A DNA stretch of 64,000 nt from positions 59,763-123,762 of the forward strand of contig NZ_JAIUGV010000017.1 in assembly GCF_020164745.1 (NCBI RefSeq), read 5' to 3'. The notes under the pieces are model-generated. The model saw only the letters and a list, made by a program, of their open reading frames with translations, searched no databases and was not told the DNA's origin. A program made the position numbers and the translations under genes. Position 1 is the stretch's first letter. The number at the start of each line of letters is the position of its first letter. Shown here piece after piece: positions 1 to 8,613 of the stretch. The stretch comes from Mesorhizobium sp. ES1-4. Lineage in GTDB: Bacteria; Pseudomonadota; Alphaproteobacteria; Rhizobiales; Rhizobiaceae.

Positions 1-1203
1 AAGGCGCAGGAACAACAGGTAGATGGCAAGCGTCACGACAAGCAGGACCACACCGAGGGCGGCGGCCAGGCCCCAGTTGAGATCGCGGTTGATGTAAACC
101 GAGATGAAGTTGGACACCATCTGGTCGCGCGGCCCACCGACAAGCGCCGGCGTGATGTAGTAGCCAAGAGACAGGATGAAGGTCATCAGGCATCCGGCGA
201 CGACGCCGGGCAGCGTCTGCGGCGCGTAGATGCGCCAGAAGGCCGAGGATGGTGGGGCCCCCAGCGAGCGAGCCGCCCTGAGCTGCGTGGCGGGGATGGA
301 GCGCATGACGCTGTAGATTGGCAGGATGGTGAAGGGCAACTGGATGTGCGTCATCGCGATGACGGTTCCGGCACGCGTGAAGATGAGCTGCAGCCGGTCG
401 CTTGTCAGATGCAGGGCCATCAGCACGTCGTTGATGACGCCATCCGACTGCAGCAACACGACCCATGCGGTGGTGCGCACGAGCAGCGACGTCCACAAGG
501 GAAGAAGCACCATCAACATCATGATGCCGGCGATTGCCTTGGGCGCGATGGTCAGCACATAGGCGACAGGATAGCCAAGGATAAGGGTGAACAGCGTGAC
601 CAGTCCTGCGACGAACAACGTCCGCGCCAGCACGTCGAGGAAGATCGCCTGATCGCCCTGGACGCGTTCGACCGACCCGTTGGGGGCCTGCTGGAGGTCG
701 AGCGCGGTCAGCAGATAGTAAGGGGTGAGAGAAGTACCGTTGCGCTTGATGATCGCCCAACTTTCCGGCGAGCCCCAATCCTTGTTCAGCTCGAGGAACT
801 TCTGCTTGTACGGACCCGTATCCAGCCTCTCGACCATCCGCGCCGCCGCCAGCACGCGGCTGCGCATGCCGGAAATTTCGTAGTTCAGACGCTTGCCGAG
901 CAAGGCGGCCGTGCTGTTGTCCTTGGCGACCTTCAAGTCAGCGGCGAGCGCGGCGTAGACAGGCTCGTCCGGCACTGAAACGCCATCCCAGGTTTCAAGC
1001 GCGCCCAACGTGCGCGGCAGCACCTGGCGTGTCTCGGGATTGCCGACCGCCGTGACCAGTAGGTAGAGGATTGGAGCGACAAAGGCGACCACCAGGAAGA
1101 CGATCAGCGGCAGGGCCAGCGAAAGTGCTGCCCGCCGGGCGGGTTTCTCGGCCCGACGAACCGCCATGAAGACGTTGATCCGGTCCATATCCGCGACGGC
1201 CAT
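1..1203 (-). CDS. ABC transporter permease, PotB-like (3' end off window)
   Basis: Inner-membrane permease of a spermidine/putrescine-type importer. The reading frame is open from the ATG at 1203 to base 1, so the C-terminus lies outside the window. A short cytosolic N-terminus is followed by a first membrane segment and then an unusually long hydrophilic loop of roughly 120 residues. After it come hydrophobic helices and the permease EAA-like region (RAARSLGAPPSSAFWRI), which docks on the ATPase. The start lies 3 bp after the stop of the ATPase gene at 1207-2328, so the two are translationally close in one operon. The long loop before the second helix fits the PotB branch. A PotC-like partner is expected just left of the window. 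The substrate cannot be read from the sequence. Confidence 0.85.
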   Translation of the reverse strand, partial: MAVADMDRINVFMAVRRAEKPARRAALSLALPLIVFLVVAFVAPILYLLVTAVGNPETRQVLPRTLGALETWDGVSVPDEPVYAALAADLKVAKDNSTAALLGKRLNYEISGMRSRVLAAARMVERLDTGPYKQKFLELNKDWGSPESWAIIKRNGTSLTPYYLLTALDLQQAPNGSVERVQGDQAIFLDVLARTLFVAGLVTLFTLILGYPVAYVLTIAPKAIAGIMMLMVLLPLWTSLLVRTTAWVVLLQSDGVINDVLMALHLTSDRLQLIFTRAGTVIAMTHIQLPFTILPIYSVMRSIPATQLRAARSLGAPPSSAFWRIYAPQTLPGVVAGCLMTFILSLGYYITPALVGGPRDQMVSNFISVYINRDLNWGLAAALGVVLLVVTLAIYLLFLRL

Positions 1204-1206
1204 GGC

Positions 1207-2328
1207 TCACACCTCCAGCAGGCGGCATTCGGAAATCCCGCATTCGAGGACGACATCCGCGCCCGATGCGAAATGCCGTGCCTGCCGCGCCGGGATGCGC
1301 GCGGTGACAAGCTGGCCGCCAAAGGCCTCGATCGACAGCCGCATATGGTCGCCGAGGAAGAAGACGTCGCGGGCCTTGCCGATGAAACGGTTGAGATCGG
1401 CACGGACACCCTCGCCCGCCAGTGAAATATTCTCCGGCCGTATGGATATGCTCATGTCCGTACCGGTGCCGGACACATTGGTGCCAGCGGCCTTCAACGT
1501 CGTGCCGTCGGCCATGCGCACGACAGCCAGGCCCCCTTCACGTGCGAGCAAGGTGCATGACAGCGAGTTGTTCTCGCCAATGAAGGAAGCAACGAAGCGG
1601 TTGGCCGGCTCGTTGTAGAGCGTTGCCGGATCCGCGAGTTGCTGGATCCGCCCGTCATGGAACACCGCGATGCGGTCCGACATGGTCAACGCTTCGGACT
1701 GGTCATGGGTAACGTAGACCATAGTGATGCCGAGTGAGGTCTGGAGCTGCTTGATCTCGATCTGCATGCGCTCGCGAAGCTGCTTGTCAAGCGCACCGAG
1801 CGGCTCATCCATCAGCACCAGCGACGGCTCGAACACCAGTGCGCGGGCCAACGCGACGCGCTGCTGCTGGCCGCCGGAAAGTTGTGCCGGGCGTCGATCA
1901 CCCAGCGCTTCAAGATTAACGCGGCCAAGCGCCTGGCGCACCCTTTCCCTGGCGGCAATTCCGGTGATGCCGCGATAGCGCAGCGGAAACGCGACATTCT
2001 CCGCCACCGTCATGTGCGGAAACAGCGCATAGTTCTGGAACACGAAGCCGATGTTGCGCGTTTCCGGCGGCAGCCGTTCGACCGGCCTGTTGTCGAGCAG
2101 GATATGACCGAGCGTCGGCTGCTCGAAGCCACCGAGCATCATCAACGTGGTGGTCTTGCCGGAGCCCGAAGGCCCCAGCATGGTCAGGAACTCGCCGCGA
2201 GAGACGGTAAGGTTCAGGTCCTTAACGACGAAGTTGATGCCGTCATAAGACTTCTTCACATCCTCGAACCGAACGAGGGCATCGACTGGATTGTCCGTTG
2301 CAGGCGATATTCGCTTGGAAAAATTCAT
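1207..2328 (-). CDS. ABC transporter ATP-binding protein, PotA-like
   Basis: Cytosolic ATPase driving the polyamine-type importer. It shows Walker A (GPSGSGKTT near residue 53), signature LSGGQQQR, Walker B LVLMDEPLGALD and switch histidine in YVTHDQSEAL. The 373-residue length includes a C-terminal TOBE-like beta domain of about 120 residues, as in PotA/UgpC/FbpC types. It sits between the solute-binding protein gene upstream (26-bp gap) and the permease gene downstream (3-bp gap). The polyamine-type assignment comes from the neighbours; iron or other small cations or amines are possible alternatives. Confidence 0.88.
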   Translation of the reverse strand: MNFSKRISPATDNPVDALVRFEDVKKSYDGINFVVKDLNLTVSRGEFLTMLGPSGSGKTTTLMMLGGFEQPTLGHILLDNRPVERLPPETRNIGFVFQNYALFPHMTVAENVAFPLRYRGITGIAARERVRQALGRVNLEALGDRRPAQLSGGQQQRVALARALVFEPSLVLMDEPLGALDKQLRERMQIEIKQLQTSLGITMVYVTHDQSEALTMSDRIAVFHDGRIQQLADPATLYNEPANRFVASFIGENNSLSCTLLAREGGLAVVRMADGTTLKAAGTNVSGTGTDMSISIRPENISLAGEGVRADLNRFIGKARDVFFLGDHMRLSIEAFGGQLVTARIPARQARHFASGADVVLECGISECRLLEV

Positions 2329-2354
2329 CGATGCTTCCCTCCCGGACGCCCGCG

Positions 2355-3407
2355 CTATTGTGCGAGCCAGGTTGTGAACCGCTTGCGGATTTCATCTCCG
2401 TTGTCAGCCCAGAACCCATTGTCCAGCGTCAGCGAGACGGTCAGGTTTTGCGGGCTGGTCGGCAAGTTCTTGGAGTCTTCGGGCGCTACGAATTGGGAAG
2501 CGGATTTCCGCACCGGTCCGTAAGGGATGTACTTGGTGATGCCCGCCAGGATTTTGGGATCAGCTGCGTATTTGATAAAGGCCAGTGAGCCTTCCGCATT
2601 CTTGGCGCCCTTCGGAATCACCCAGTAGTTGGAATCGAGGATCTGGTTGTCCCAGACGATGCGGAAGTCCTTGCCCTCTTTGTTGGCGTTGTAGATGCGG
2701 CCATTCCAGGCAGTTGTCATCGTCACCTCGCCCGAGGCAAGCAGCTGCGGCGCCTGTGCGCCTGCTTCCCACCACACGATGCTGTCCTTGATGGTATCGA
2801 GCTTGGCGAAGGCACGGTCTACACCCGCGGGAGTCGAAAGCGTCTCATAGACTTGGTCCGGAGGCACTCCGTCAGCAAGCAACGCGAATTCGAGATTGGT
2901 TGCGGGGTTCTTCCAGAGGCCTCGCTTGCCCGGGTATTTCTTCGTGTCGAACAGATCTTTGATCGTCTTCGGGCCGTCGGCAAGTTTGGCGCCGTCATAG
3001 GCAAGCGTCGTCGCATAGACAATGGTGCCGACACCACAATCGGACGTCGTGCCTTCGATCCAATCCTCTTTCGGGCCGATCGTCGACCAGTCGATCTTTT
3101 CGAAAATACCTTCGTCGCAGCCTTGCAACAGCGTCGGCGCGTCGACGTCGACGACGTCTATGGTGGTGTTTCCGGATTCGATCATCGCCTTGATCTTGGC
3201 GATTTCCCCGCCGTATTCCTGTTCGTCAATCTTGATGCCTGTGCTGGCTGTGTAGGTTTCGAATACCGCCTTGCGCTGCGCTTCCTGATAAGCGCCGCCG
3301 AAACTCATGACCGAGAGCGCGTCCTGCGCCATCACCGTTGTCGAAAAAAGCATGCCGATCGAGAAAATTAACGTCGGTCCGATTGATTTGATCCCCATGT
3401 CCGTCAC
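2355..3407 (-). CDS. extracellular solute-binding protein, PotD-like
   Basis: Periplasmic binding protein of the importer encoded downstream. The N-terminus has a signal peptide with cleavage likely after the VMAQDA region, and the mature part begins ALSVMSFGGAYQEAQRKAVF, typical of PotD/family 1 binding proteins. At 350 residues it has normal length. It is the first gene of the operon 3407 to 1 on the minus strand. Unlike the three other binding-protein genes in the window, no strong hairpin follows its stop codon. The ligand is inferred as a polyamine or related amine only from family resemblance. Confidence 0.86.
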   Translation of the reverse strand: MTDMGIKSIGPTLIFSIGMLFSTTVMAQDALSVMSFGGAYQEAQRKAVFETYTASTGIKIDEQEYGGEIAKIKAMIESGNTTIDVVDVDAPTLLQGCDEGIFEKIDWSTIGPKEDWIEGTTSDCGVGTIVYATTLAYDGAKLADGPKTIKDLFDTKKYPGKRGLWKNPATNLEFALLADGVPPDQVYETLSTPAGVDRAFAKLDTIKDSIVWWEAGAQAPQLLASGEVTMTTAWNGRIYNANKEGKDFRIVWDNQILDSNYWVIPKGAKNAEGSLAFIKYAADPKILAGITKYIPYGPVRKSASQFVAPEDSKNLPTSPQNLTVSLTLDNGFWADNGDEIRKRFTTWLAQ

Positions 3408-4116
3408 TCCGTTGTGAGTTGAACCAGACCTCGGCTCATTATTTTTTCCGCCTTGGCCAGTCGCACAACGCTAGTTTCGCAAGTTGGCGCCGGCAAATAA
3501 GTACATGACATGACTCCATCAGATCCCGTTATCTTGGCCTTCGTGAAACGACGATCCATCATAAACTTATGCGGCATCTGATTGGGATCAGCGTATCAAG
3601 GGCCGCCACCGCTGCCGCTCGGAGGACCGGAATGTCCCGCTATAACGGGCCGAGGGTCACGGTCGATTGTTGTGTCATCTCTCCGCCTACAAGCCAATAT
3701 ATGCTCGGTGTGCCCCGACTAGATCCGGCCGTCGGTTTGATATGCCCTTCACCCACTTTTCTCCTTCACGAATTTTCTCACGAAGCCCGCTGCGAGCATT
3801 TGATGGCGTCCATATCCCGGCATGGACTACGCCAGGTCTGTGAGGATCAGTTATCGCCGATGCCATCGCAAGGAGCGCGACCAAACGGATTTGGAGACCG
3901 TTGCCCCTGTCCGATTTAAGTGATCGCAGCGATATGCTCATCGGCTCAGTCTGCTGCTTTTTCTTCGTGCTGAGGAACATTGACGGTGGCTCTACCCGCC
4001 GTCCGTCAAGGATCTATGGGGAAAGCCGGACGTGCGGGATAGACATCCACACCCTTACCAATAGACACACTCGCCGCGTTGAGAAGGAAGCCGATTTTGC
4101 CCCTCTGTGCCTGCCG
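3408..4116. other. intergenic region with no supported gene
   Basis: This roughly 700-base stretch carries the promoter region of the minus-strand binding-protein gene and then sequence with only short, incoherent reading frames. From about 4035 onward it is weakly similar to the DNA preceding the intact gabD at 52622 (both encode a short DIHT/DVHP-like stretch), so the gabD duplication extends a little upstream of the coding region. No RNA gene or clear terminator was seen. Confidence 0.5.
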
Positions 4117-4511
4117 ATGATCCGCCACCTGAAATCCCCCGACCTGTTCAGCACCATCGACCGAGTGCCGGCCCTCGGCACCCCGGTCAACACGCGAACG
4201 TTTGAGCTCTTCAATCCATCGACCGGGGAGCTGCTGGCGCAACTGCCTGACATGGGCGTCGAGGAGACGCCGCGGCAATTGAGAGAGCCTATGTGGCACA
4301 AACTGAATGGGCAGCCCTGACTGCAAGAGAGCGAAGCGACATGCTCTGGAGATGGCACCAGCTTATTGTCGATCACACTGATGATCTTGCAGCCATCCTC
4401 ACCGCTGAGATGGGCAAACCGTTTTCCGAAGCGAAGTCAGAGGTGACGCATGCAGCTGCGTATCTTCAGTGGTACGCTGAAGAGGCCAATCGCATCTATG
4501 GGGAGACGATT
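4117..4511 (+). pseudogene. truncated gabD-like aldehyde dehydrogenase fragment
   Basis: N-terminal fragment of a succinate-semialdehyde dehydrogenase. It begins MIRHLKSPDLF and matches the start of the intact gabD at 52622-54097 (RERSDMLWRWHQLIVDHTDD is shared). About one base is missing near 4276, shifting the frame, and the match stops after ANRIYGETI, exactly where the IS6 inverted repeat starts at 4512. No catalytic Glu or Cys region remains. Third-position differences from the second copy are many, so this is an old paralogue or an independently acquired allele, not a fresh duplication. Confidence 0.85.
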
Positions 4512-5332
4512 GGTTCCGTTGCAAATTTCCGCCCAGCCATAGAGACTGCGGGGCGGCGACAGCCCTCACGCGGCAGCGATGATTTCAAACTGCTCGGCGA
4601 TGGACGGATCAGGATTGTAGGCGTACCTCGCCTGTCGTTTTCGCACCATGTGGATCATTTCGATGCCGCCGAGCGTGGCGACCGCGCTTGCGAATGACTT
4701 GAAACCGACCATGGACCGCACACGGCGCTTGATGCGCCGATGATCCTGCTCGATGCGATTGTTGAGGTATTGGCTCTGGCGGATGCGGATGGGCGCCGGC
4801 CTGCGCCGTGAGCGATGCTGCAATCGGTTTGTCGCATCATAGGAGACGATGGCCTCCCGAGTGGTCTGGCTGCCGTCGATGACGATGCGATCGGGTCGAC
4901 CATGGCGCGCAAGAGCTTTCCGGAAGAAGCGCCTGGCCGCCGGCAGGTCGCGGTGTTCGCTGAACCAGAACTCGACAGTGTCGCCGACACTGTCGATGGC
5001 GCGATAGAGATACATCCATCGTCCGCGGACCTTGATGTAGGTTTCGTCCGCATGCCATTTGCGGGTCACGGCGCGCTTGCGCTGATTAAAGCGCTTAAGC
5101 AGCAAGGGCGAGAAGTGAACGACCCAGCGATGGATCGTGGAATGGTCGAGGCTGATACCGCGCTCAGCTATCATTTCCTTCAAGTCGCGCAGGCTCAAGC
5201 CGTACGCCAGATACCAGCGGACGCAGAGCAGGATCACCGATTGGTCGGCGGCCCTTGAACATCTGAACTCTCCCGCGAGACACCGGAGACAATTGCCACA
5301 ACGTCCGTAACTGAAAAGTTTGCAACAGAGCC
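4512..5332 (-). mobile_element. IS6-family insertion sequence
   Basis: An 821-bp element with imperfect terminal inverted repeats: the left end reads GGTTCCGTTGCAAATTT (4512-4528) and the right end, reverse complemented, GGCTCTGTTGCAAACTT (5316-5332). Size and ends are typical of IS26/IS6-like elements. The 8-bp flanks (AGACGATT and AGTCCAAG) do not match, so there is no target duplication. IS6 elements transpose replicatively and can delete neighbouring DNA, which fits the sudden end of the gabD fragment at the left boundary. Confidence 0.9.
4566..5262 (-). pseudogene. IS6-family transposase, N-terminal frameshift
   Basis: DDE transposase of the IS6 element. The catalytic residues lie in HADETYIKVRGRW, IVIDGSQTTREA and NNRIEQDHRRIKRR. 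The family start MFKGRR at 5262 is in a different frame from the rest (DQSVILLCVRWYLAYGLSL onward), so there is an indel near 5240, a few codons after the start. The main frame is open back to an ATG at 5339, outside the element; a protein started there would carry an unrelated N-terminus. The copy is probably inactive unless a read-through start is used. Confidence 0.8.
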
Positions 5333-5370
5333 AGTCCAAGCTCTCCTGGAATCACTTCGCCACAGGAAAG

Positions 5371-6774
5371 TCAGTAGGTCTTGAGCCTGGGCAGCGTCCT
5401 CTTTAGTTGCGCACCGTCTTTGCGTTCCGACACGACACCCTCCACCACGATGGTGCGCCCTTTCATGATGGTGCGGACGGGCCAGCCGATCACTTCCATG
5501 CCTTCGTAAGGCGTGTAATCGCAGCCGTCCTGTAGCAGGTCGTGTGTTATGGTGACCTTCTTCTTGTCGTCCCAAAGTACTAGGTCGGCGTCGCTTCCGA
5601 CTGCGATCGTTCCTTTTTGCGGGTAAAGCCCGTAGCGCTTGGCATGGTTGGTCGAGGTCAGCGCCACGAAGCGGTTCAGGCTTATCCGGCCCTTGCCCAC
5701 GCCTTCGGAGAACAGGATCGGCATGCGTGTCGCGATCCCGGGTATTCCATTGGGAACGTAGCGAAAGCTCGTCTTGCCCTTGGCGTTGCTCTTGCCGGCT
5801 TCGTCCTCGTAGCGGAAGGGGCAATGATCGGACGAGAAGACTTCGAACACGCCCTGCTGCAGCCCCTCCCAACAGGCAAGCTGGCTGTCGATGTCGCGGG
5901 GTGGCGGACTGCAGACATATTTCGCGCCTTCCATGCCCTCGCGATCCATATCGTTCTCGGTCAGCACCAGATATTGCGGGCAGGTCTCGCCATAGATCGC
6001 CAATCGGCGCTGCTGCGCCCGGCGTATCTCCTCCATCGCCTGCCGGTTGGAGACATGGACGATCATGATGTCCGTATCGACGAGCTCGGCCAGGCTGATG
6101 GCGCGATGCGTGGCCTCGCGCTCGACCACGACGGGCCGCGATGGGCCATGGAAGAAGGGCGCGGTGTTTCCCTGCTGCTCAAGTTGGTCGGTCAGGAACT
6201 TGATCGTGTCATAGCCCTCGGCATGAACCATGACGAGCGCGCCATGCCGGCGCGCGACGGCCAGCACTTCGAGGATGTCGCGGTCACGCAGCACTAGGTC
6301 GTCATAGGTCATGAATATCTTGATCGAGGTGTATCCCTCCTCGATCAGCGCCGGCAGTTCCTGCCCCAGCACCTGCGGCGTCGGATCGCTGACGATCAGA
6401 TGGAAGGCGACGTCGACATGACAATTGCCTTCGGCCTTGCGCTCATATTCGGTGATCGCCTCGCGCAGTGTCTGCCCCTTGGTCTGCAGGCAAAACGGCA
6501 ACACGGTCGTGTTGCCACCGACGGCGGCCGACCGGGTGCCGGTCTCGAAATTGTCCGCCATCACGATGCCGGGACTTCCCGGCTGGTCGAGATGCACGTG
6601 GCTGTCAATCCCGCCCGGCATGACCAGCAGGCCGGACGCGTCGATGATTTCCGGCGCGTCGTCCAGGTTCCTGGCAAGGACGGAAATACGGCCGTTCTCT
6701 ATTCCGATGTCGGACCGGAACCGGTCAGTTGCGGTAACGACGGTTCCGCCCTTTATGATCGTATCCAATGGCAT
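5371..6774 (-). CDS. D-hydantoinase / dihydropyrimidinase
   Basis: Cytosolic amidohydrolase-fold enzyme that opens hydantoin or dihydropyrimidine rings to N-carbamoyl amino acids. All expected metal-site motifs are visible: GIDSHVHLDQP near residue 55, the carboxylated-lysine segment SIKIFMTYDD near 150, MVHAEGYD, IVHVSNR and the catalytic SSDHCPF. The 467 residues match the family. It is the last gene of the operon 12130 to 5371, 15 bp after the DUF3830 gene, behind a ribose-type importer. A decayed D-carbamoylase gene lies at 13606, which favours a D-hydantoin or D-carbamoyl amino acid route over pyrimidine breakdown. Exact substrate is inference. Confidence 0.9.
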   Translation of the reverse strand: MPLDTIIKGGTVVTATDRFRSDIGIENGRISVLARNLDDAPEIIDASGLLVMPGGIDSHVHLDQPGSPGIVMADNFETGTRSAAVGGNTTVLPFCLQTKGQTLREAITEYERKAEGNCHVDVAFHLIVSDPTPQVLGQELPALIEEGYTSIKIFMTYDDLVLRDRDILEVLAVARRHGALVMVHAEGYDTIKFLTDQLEQQGNTAPFFHGPSRPVVVEREATHRAISLAELVDTDIMIVHVSNRQAMEEIRRAQQRRLAIYGETCPQYLVLTENDMDREGMEGAKYVCSPPPRDIDSQLACWEGLQQGVFEVFSSDHCPFRYEDEAGKSNAKGKTSFRYVPNGIPGIATRMPILFSEGVGKGRISLNRFVALTSTNHAKRYGLYPQKGTIAVGSDADLVLWDDKKKVTITHDLLQDGCDYTPYEGMEVIGWPVRTIMKGRTIVVEGVVSERKDGAQLKRTLPRLKTY

Positions 6775-6789
6775 TTCGAGACGTCCCGG

Positions 6790-7206
6790 TTAATCGGCTA
6801 CAGAGAACTCGACGTTCTGCGCACCGTGCCAAAGAACCGTCTTGCCCAGTTCGGCCAAATTCTCCTGGCCTTCGGTGATCGTCAGGAAATGATTTCCGGC
6901 AAGCTGGCCCATCTTGCTGGCGAAATTCACGCCGCCATAGGCCAGCAGGATCTCGGTCTCGCTGAAGCCGCCTGGATAGAGGATGAACTGACCGGGCGCC
7001 GGATAGCTGGTCGCGTTTTCGAAGCTGACTCCGAAATCCGTCTCACCCAGGGGAATCCAGCAGCCTTCGCCGCTCCAACGGACATGGATGATGCGCTCCT
7101 TGTAGGGCAGGAGAGAGCGGAAAAGCGCGCAGGTCTTCGGTGCAAGCTTTTCTTCCAGCCTTGCCTTGAAGCTGAAGTCGCCTGCCTTGATGTTTATCCT
7201 CGTCAC
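6790..7206 (-). CDS. DUF3830 family protein
   Basis: A 138-residue soluble protein of the DUF3830 family, which has a cyclophilin-like beta fold in known structures; no enzymatic activity is established. No signal peptide or membrane segment is seen. The start is GTG at 7206, preceded by GGAGAAG at proper distance. It lies between the binding-protein gene and the hydantoinase gene in one operon. That place suggests a role in handling the imported ring compound or its hydrolysis product, for instance isomerisation or chaperoning, but this is inference from position alone. Confidence 0.8.
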   Translation of the reverse strand: MTRINIKAGDFSFKARLEEKLAPKTCALFRSLLPYKERIIHVRWSGEGCWIPLGETDFGVSFENATSYPAPGQFILYPGGFSETEILLAYGGVNFASKMGQLAGNHFLTITEGQENLAELGKTVLWHGAQNVEFSVAD

Positions 7207-7292
7207 TTGTTGCTTCTCCGTATTTTCAAAGTCTGCACGGCGTTCATCCTGCCGCGTCGAGGAATTGCGATGACCAACCTTGCAGATGGCCC

Positions 7293-7321
7293 GGCATCGG
7301 ATCTTAGCCGGATCCGATGCC
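7293..7321. promoter_or_regulatory. intercistronic hairpin after binding-protein gene
   Basis: Perfect 11-bp inverted repeat GGCATCGGATC and GATCCGATGCC with a 7-base loop. On the minus-strand transcript it lies about 30 bases after the stop of the binding-protein gene (7352) and 87 bases before the DUF3830 start. There is no U-tract, so it is better read as an mRNA-stabilising or attenuating hairpin that lets the binding protein be made in excess. Confidence 0.7.
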
Positions 7322-7351
7322 CAAGATGTTCATGTCCCGTTGTCGCGAGGC

Positions 7352-8578
7352 TTAGTTCGGCACCGGGATGGGCTTCACGAGGTTGGGCTCGAGCCAGTCG
7401 GCCGGCGGCGTGCAGTCGGTGCAGTTGACGCCCGGCAGCGTGTCGGCATATTTCACCGGGGGCAATTCCTCAATCTTCGCGCCAGCCTTCGGGTTGCCGG
7501 TCTGCACAGCATCGATGCTCAGTTCCGGCAGCAGCTTGCCGTCGAGCGCTGTGTCGAGGAACAACGCCGACACCTTGTCGGCCGGGAAGGTGTTGCAGCC
7601 GTTGACAAAGGCGTCGCCGGGGCAAACCTTGACGTCCTTCGGCTCGACCCAAGGCAGCGGGAACTCGACATTCTGCTGGTCCAGCTTCTTCTTGCCCGTC
7701 ACCACTTCCATCATCAGCTTGAAGGCATAGCCGCCGACCGAGGGACCGGAGCTCGAGGAAACGCCCTTGAGTCCCTTCGCCTGCATGGCGGGATCGGCAA
7801 TGGCCAGGCGATAGCCGTTGTTGGATTGCCCCGCCATTGTCACCAAACGGTCCGGACGGCCGTTCATCACGGCCTGCAGCGATCCGTAGCTGCCGTCCAC
7901 GCTCCAGATGCCGTCGATATTCGGGTGAGCGGCAAGGATCTTGGCGACTTCCTCCTGGGAGGTCGCGTCGTTCCAGTTGCCATAGAAATCGCCGACAATC
8001 TTGATGCTGGGATATTTCTTGAAGACGCCGTATGCCTGCTCATCATAGGTTTTGGTTACGGTCGTGCCGGCAACGCCGTGATTGAATACGACCTCGCCCT
8101 TTCCGCCCATCTGATTGACCATCCACTGGGCAGTGTTGGCGCCGTAGCGGGCCGTGATGCTGCTGACATTGTGGGCGCATGGCTGCGTGACGGTGGCGTC
8201 GTAGGTGAAGACGGCGATGCCCTTGTCGCAGGCCTGCTTGACAACCCGGTTGAGCGCTGTCGGGGAGAGAGGCATGATAAGGATCGCGTCGGCGCCGGCG
8301 GCGATCATGCTCTGCAGGTCGGAAATCTGGCGCTGCACGTCCGTGCCCGAGATGACGGTCTTGAACTCGATCATCTTGTCGTAGGGCGGCGTCGCCGCGA
8401 GCGCCTTGATGCCGTTGGCCGCCGCCGCCTGCCATGAATTGCCGCTGTAGCTCATGTTCAGGAACACCTTGTAATGATCCTTGGCATTGGCCTGGCTCAG
8501 CGGAACCACGCATAGTGACGAGACCAGCGCGGCCGCGGCCGCCTTGGCTATACGCCGAGATATTCTCTTGCCTTCCAT
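7352..8578 (-). CDS. sugar-type ABC transporter substrate-binding protein
   Basis: Periplasmic binding protein of the ribose/galactose-type (type I fold) class. The start is ATG at 8578, chosen because AGGAGG lies 8 bases upstream and a signal peptide follows (MEGKRISRRIAKAAAAALV to about residue 32); the longer open frame beyond it is spurious. The mature part begins DHYKVFLNMSYSGNSWQAAA and contains DAILIMPLSPTALNRVVKQA, typical of these proteins. Length is 408 residues, longer than RbsB, with several Cys in the C-terminal part (NCTDCTPP) that could form disulphides. It precedes DUF3830 and hydantoinase genes, so the ligand is more likely a ring nitrogen compound or nucleoside than a sugar. 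Confidence 0.85.
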   Translation of the reverse strand: MEGKRISRRIAKAAAAALVSSLCVVPLSQANAKDHYKVFLNMSYSGNSWQAAAANGIKALAATPPYDKMIEFKTVISGTDVQRQISDLQSMIAAGADAILIMPLSPTALNRVVKQACDKGIAVFTYDATVTQPCAHNVSSITARYGANTAQWMVNQMGGKGEVVFNHGVAGTTVTKTYDEQAYGVFKKYPSIKIVGDFYGNWNDATSQEEVAKILAAHPNIDGIWSVDGSYGSLQAVMNGRPDRLVTMAGQSNNGYRLAIADPAMQAKGLKGVSSSSGPSVGGYAFKLMMEVVTGKKKLDQQNVEFPLPWVEPKDVKVCPGDAFVNGCNTFPADKVSALFLDTALDGKLLPELSIDAVQTGNPKAGAKIEELPPVKYADTLPGVNCTDCTPPADWLEPNLVKPIPVPN

Positions 8579-8613
8579 TTGCTCTTCCTCCTTTTTGTGC
8601 CGTCGTTGTCCGG

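Noticed and set aside
346..978. A 210-codon plus-strand frame at the left edge
   Set aside because: It is antisense to the PotB-like permease, whose membrane segments and EAA loop are clear.
4504..5340. Target-site duplication around the first IS6 element
   Set aside because: The 8-bp flanks differ (AGACGATT and AGTCCAAG).
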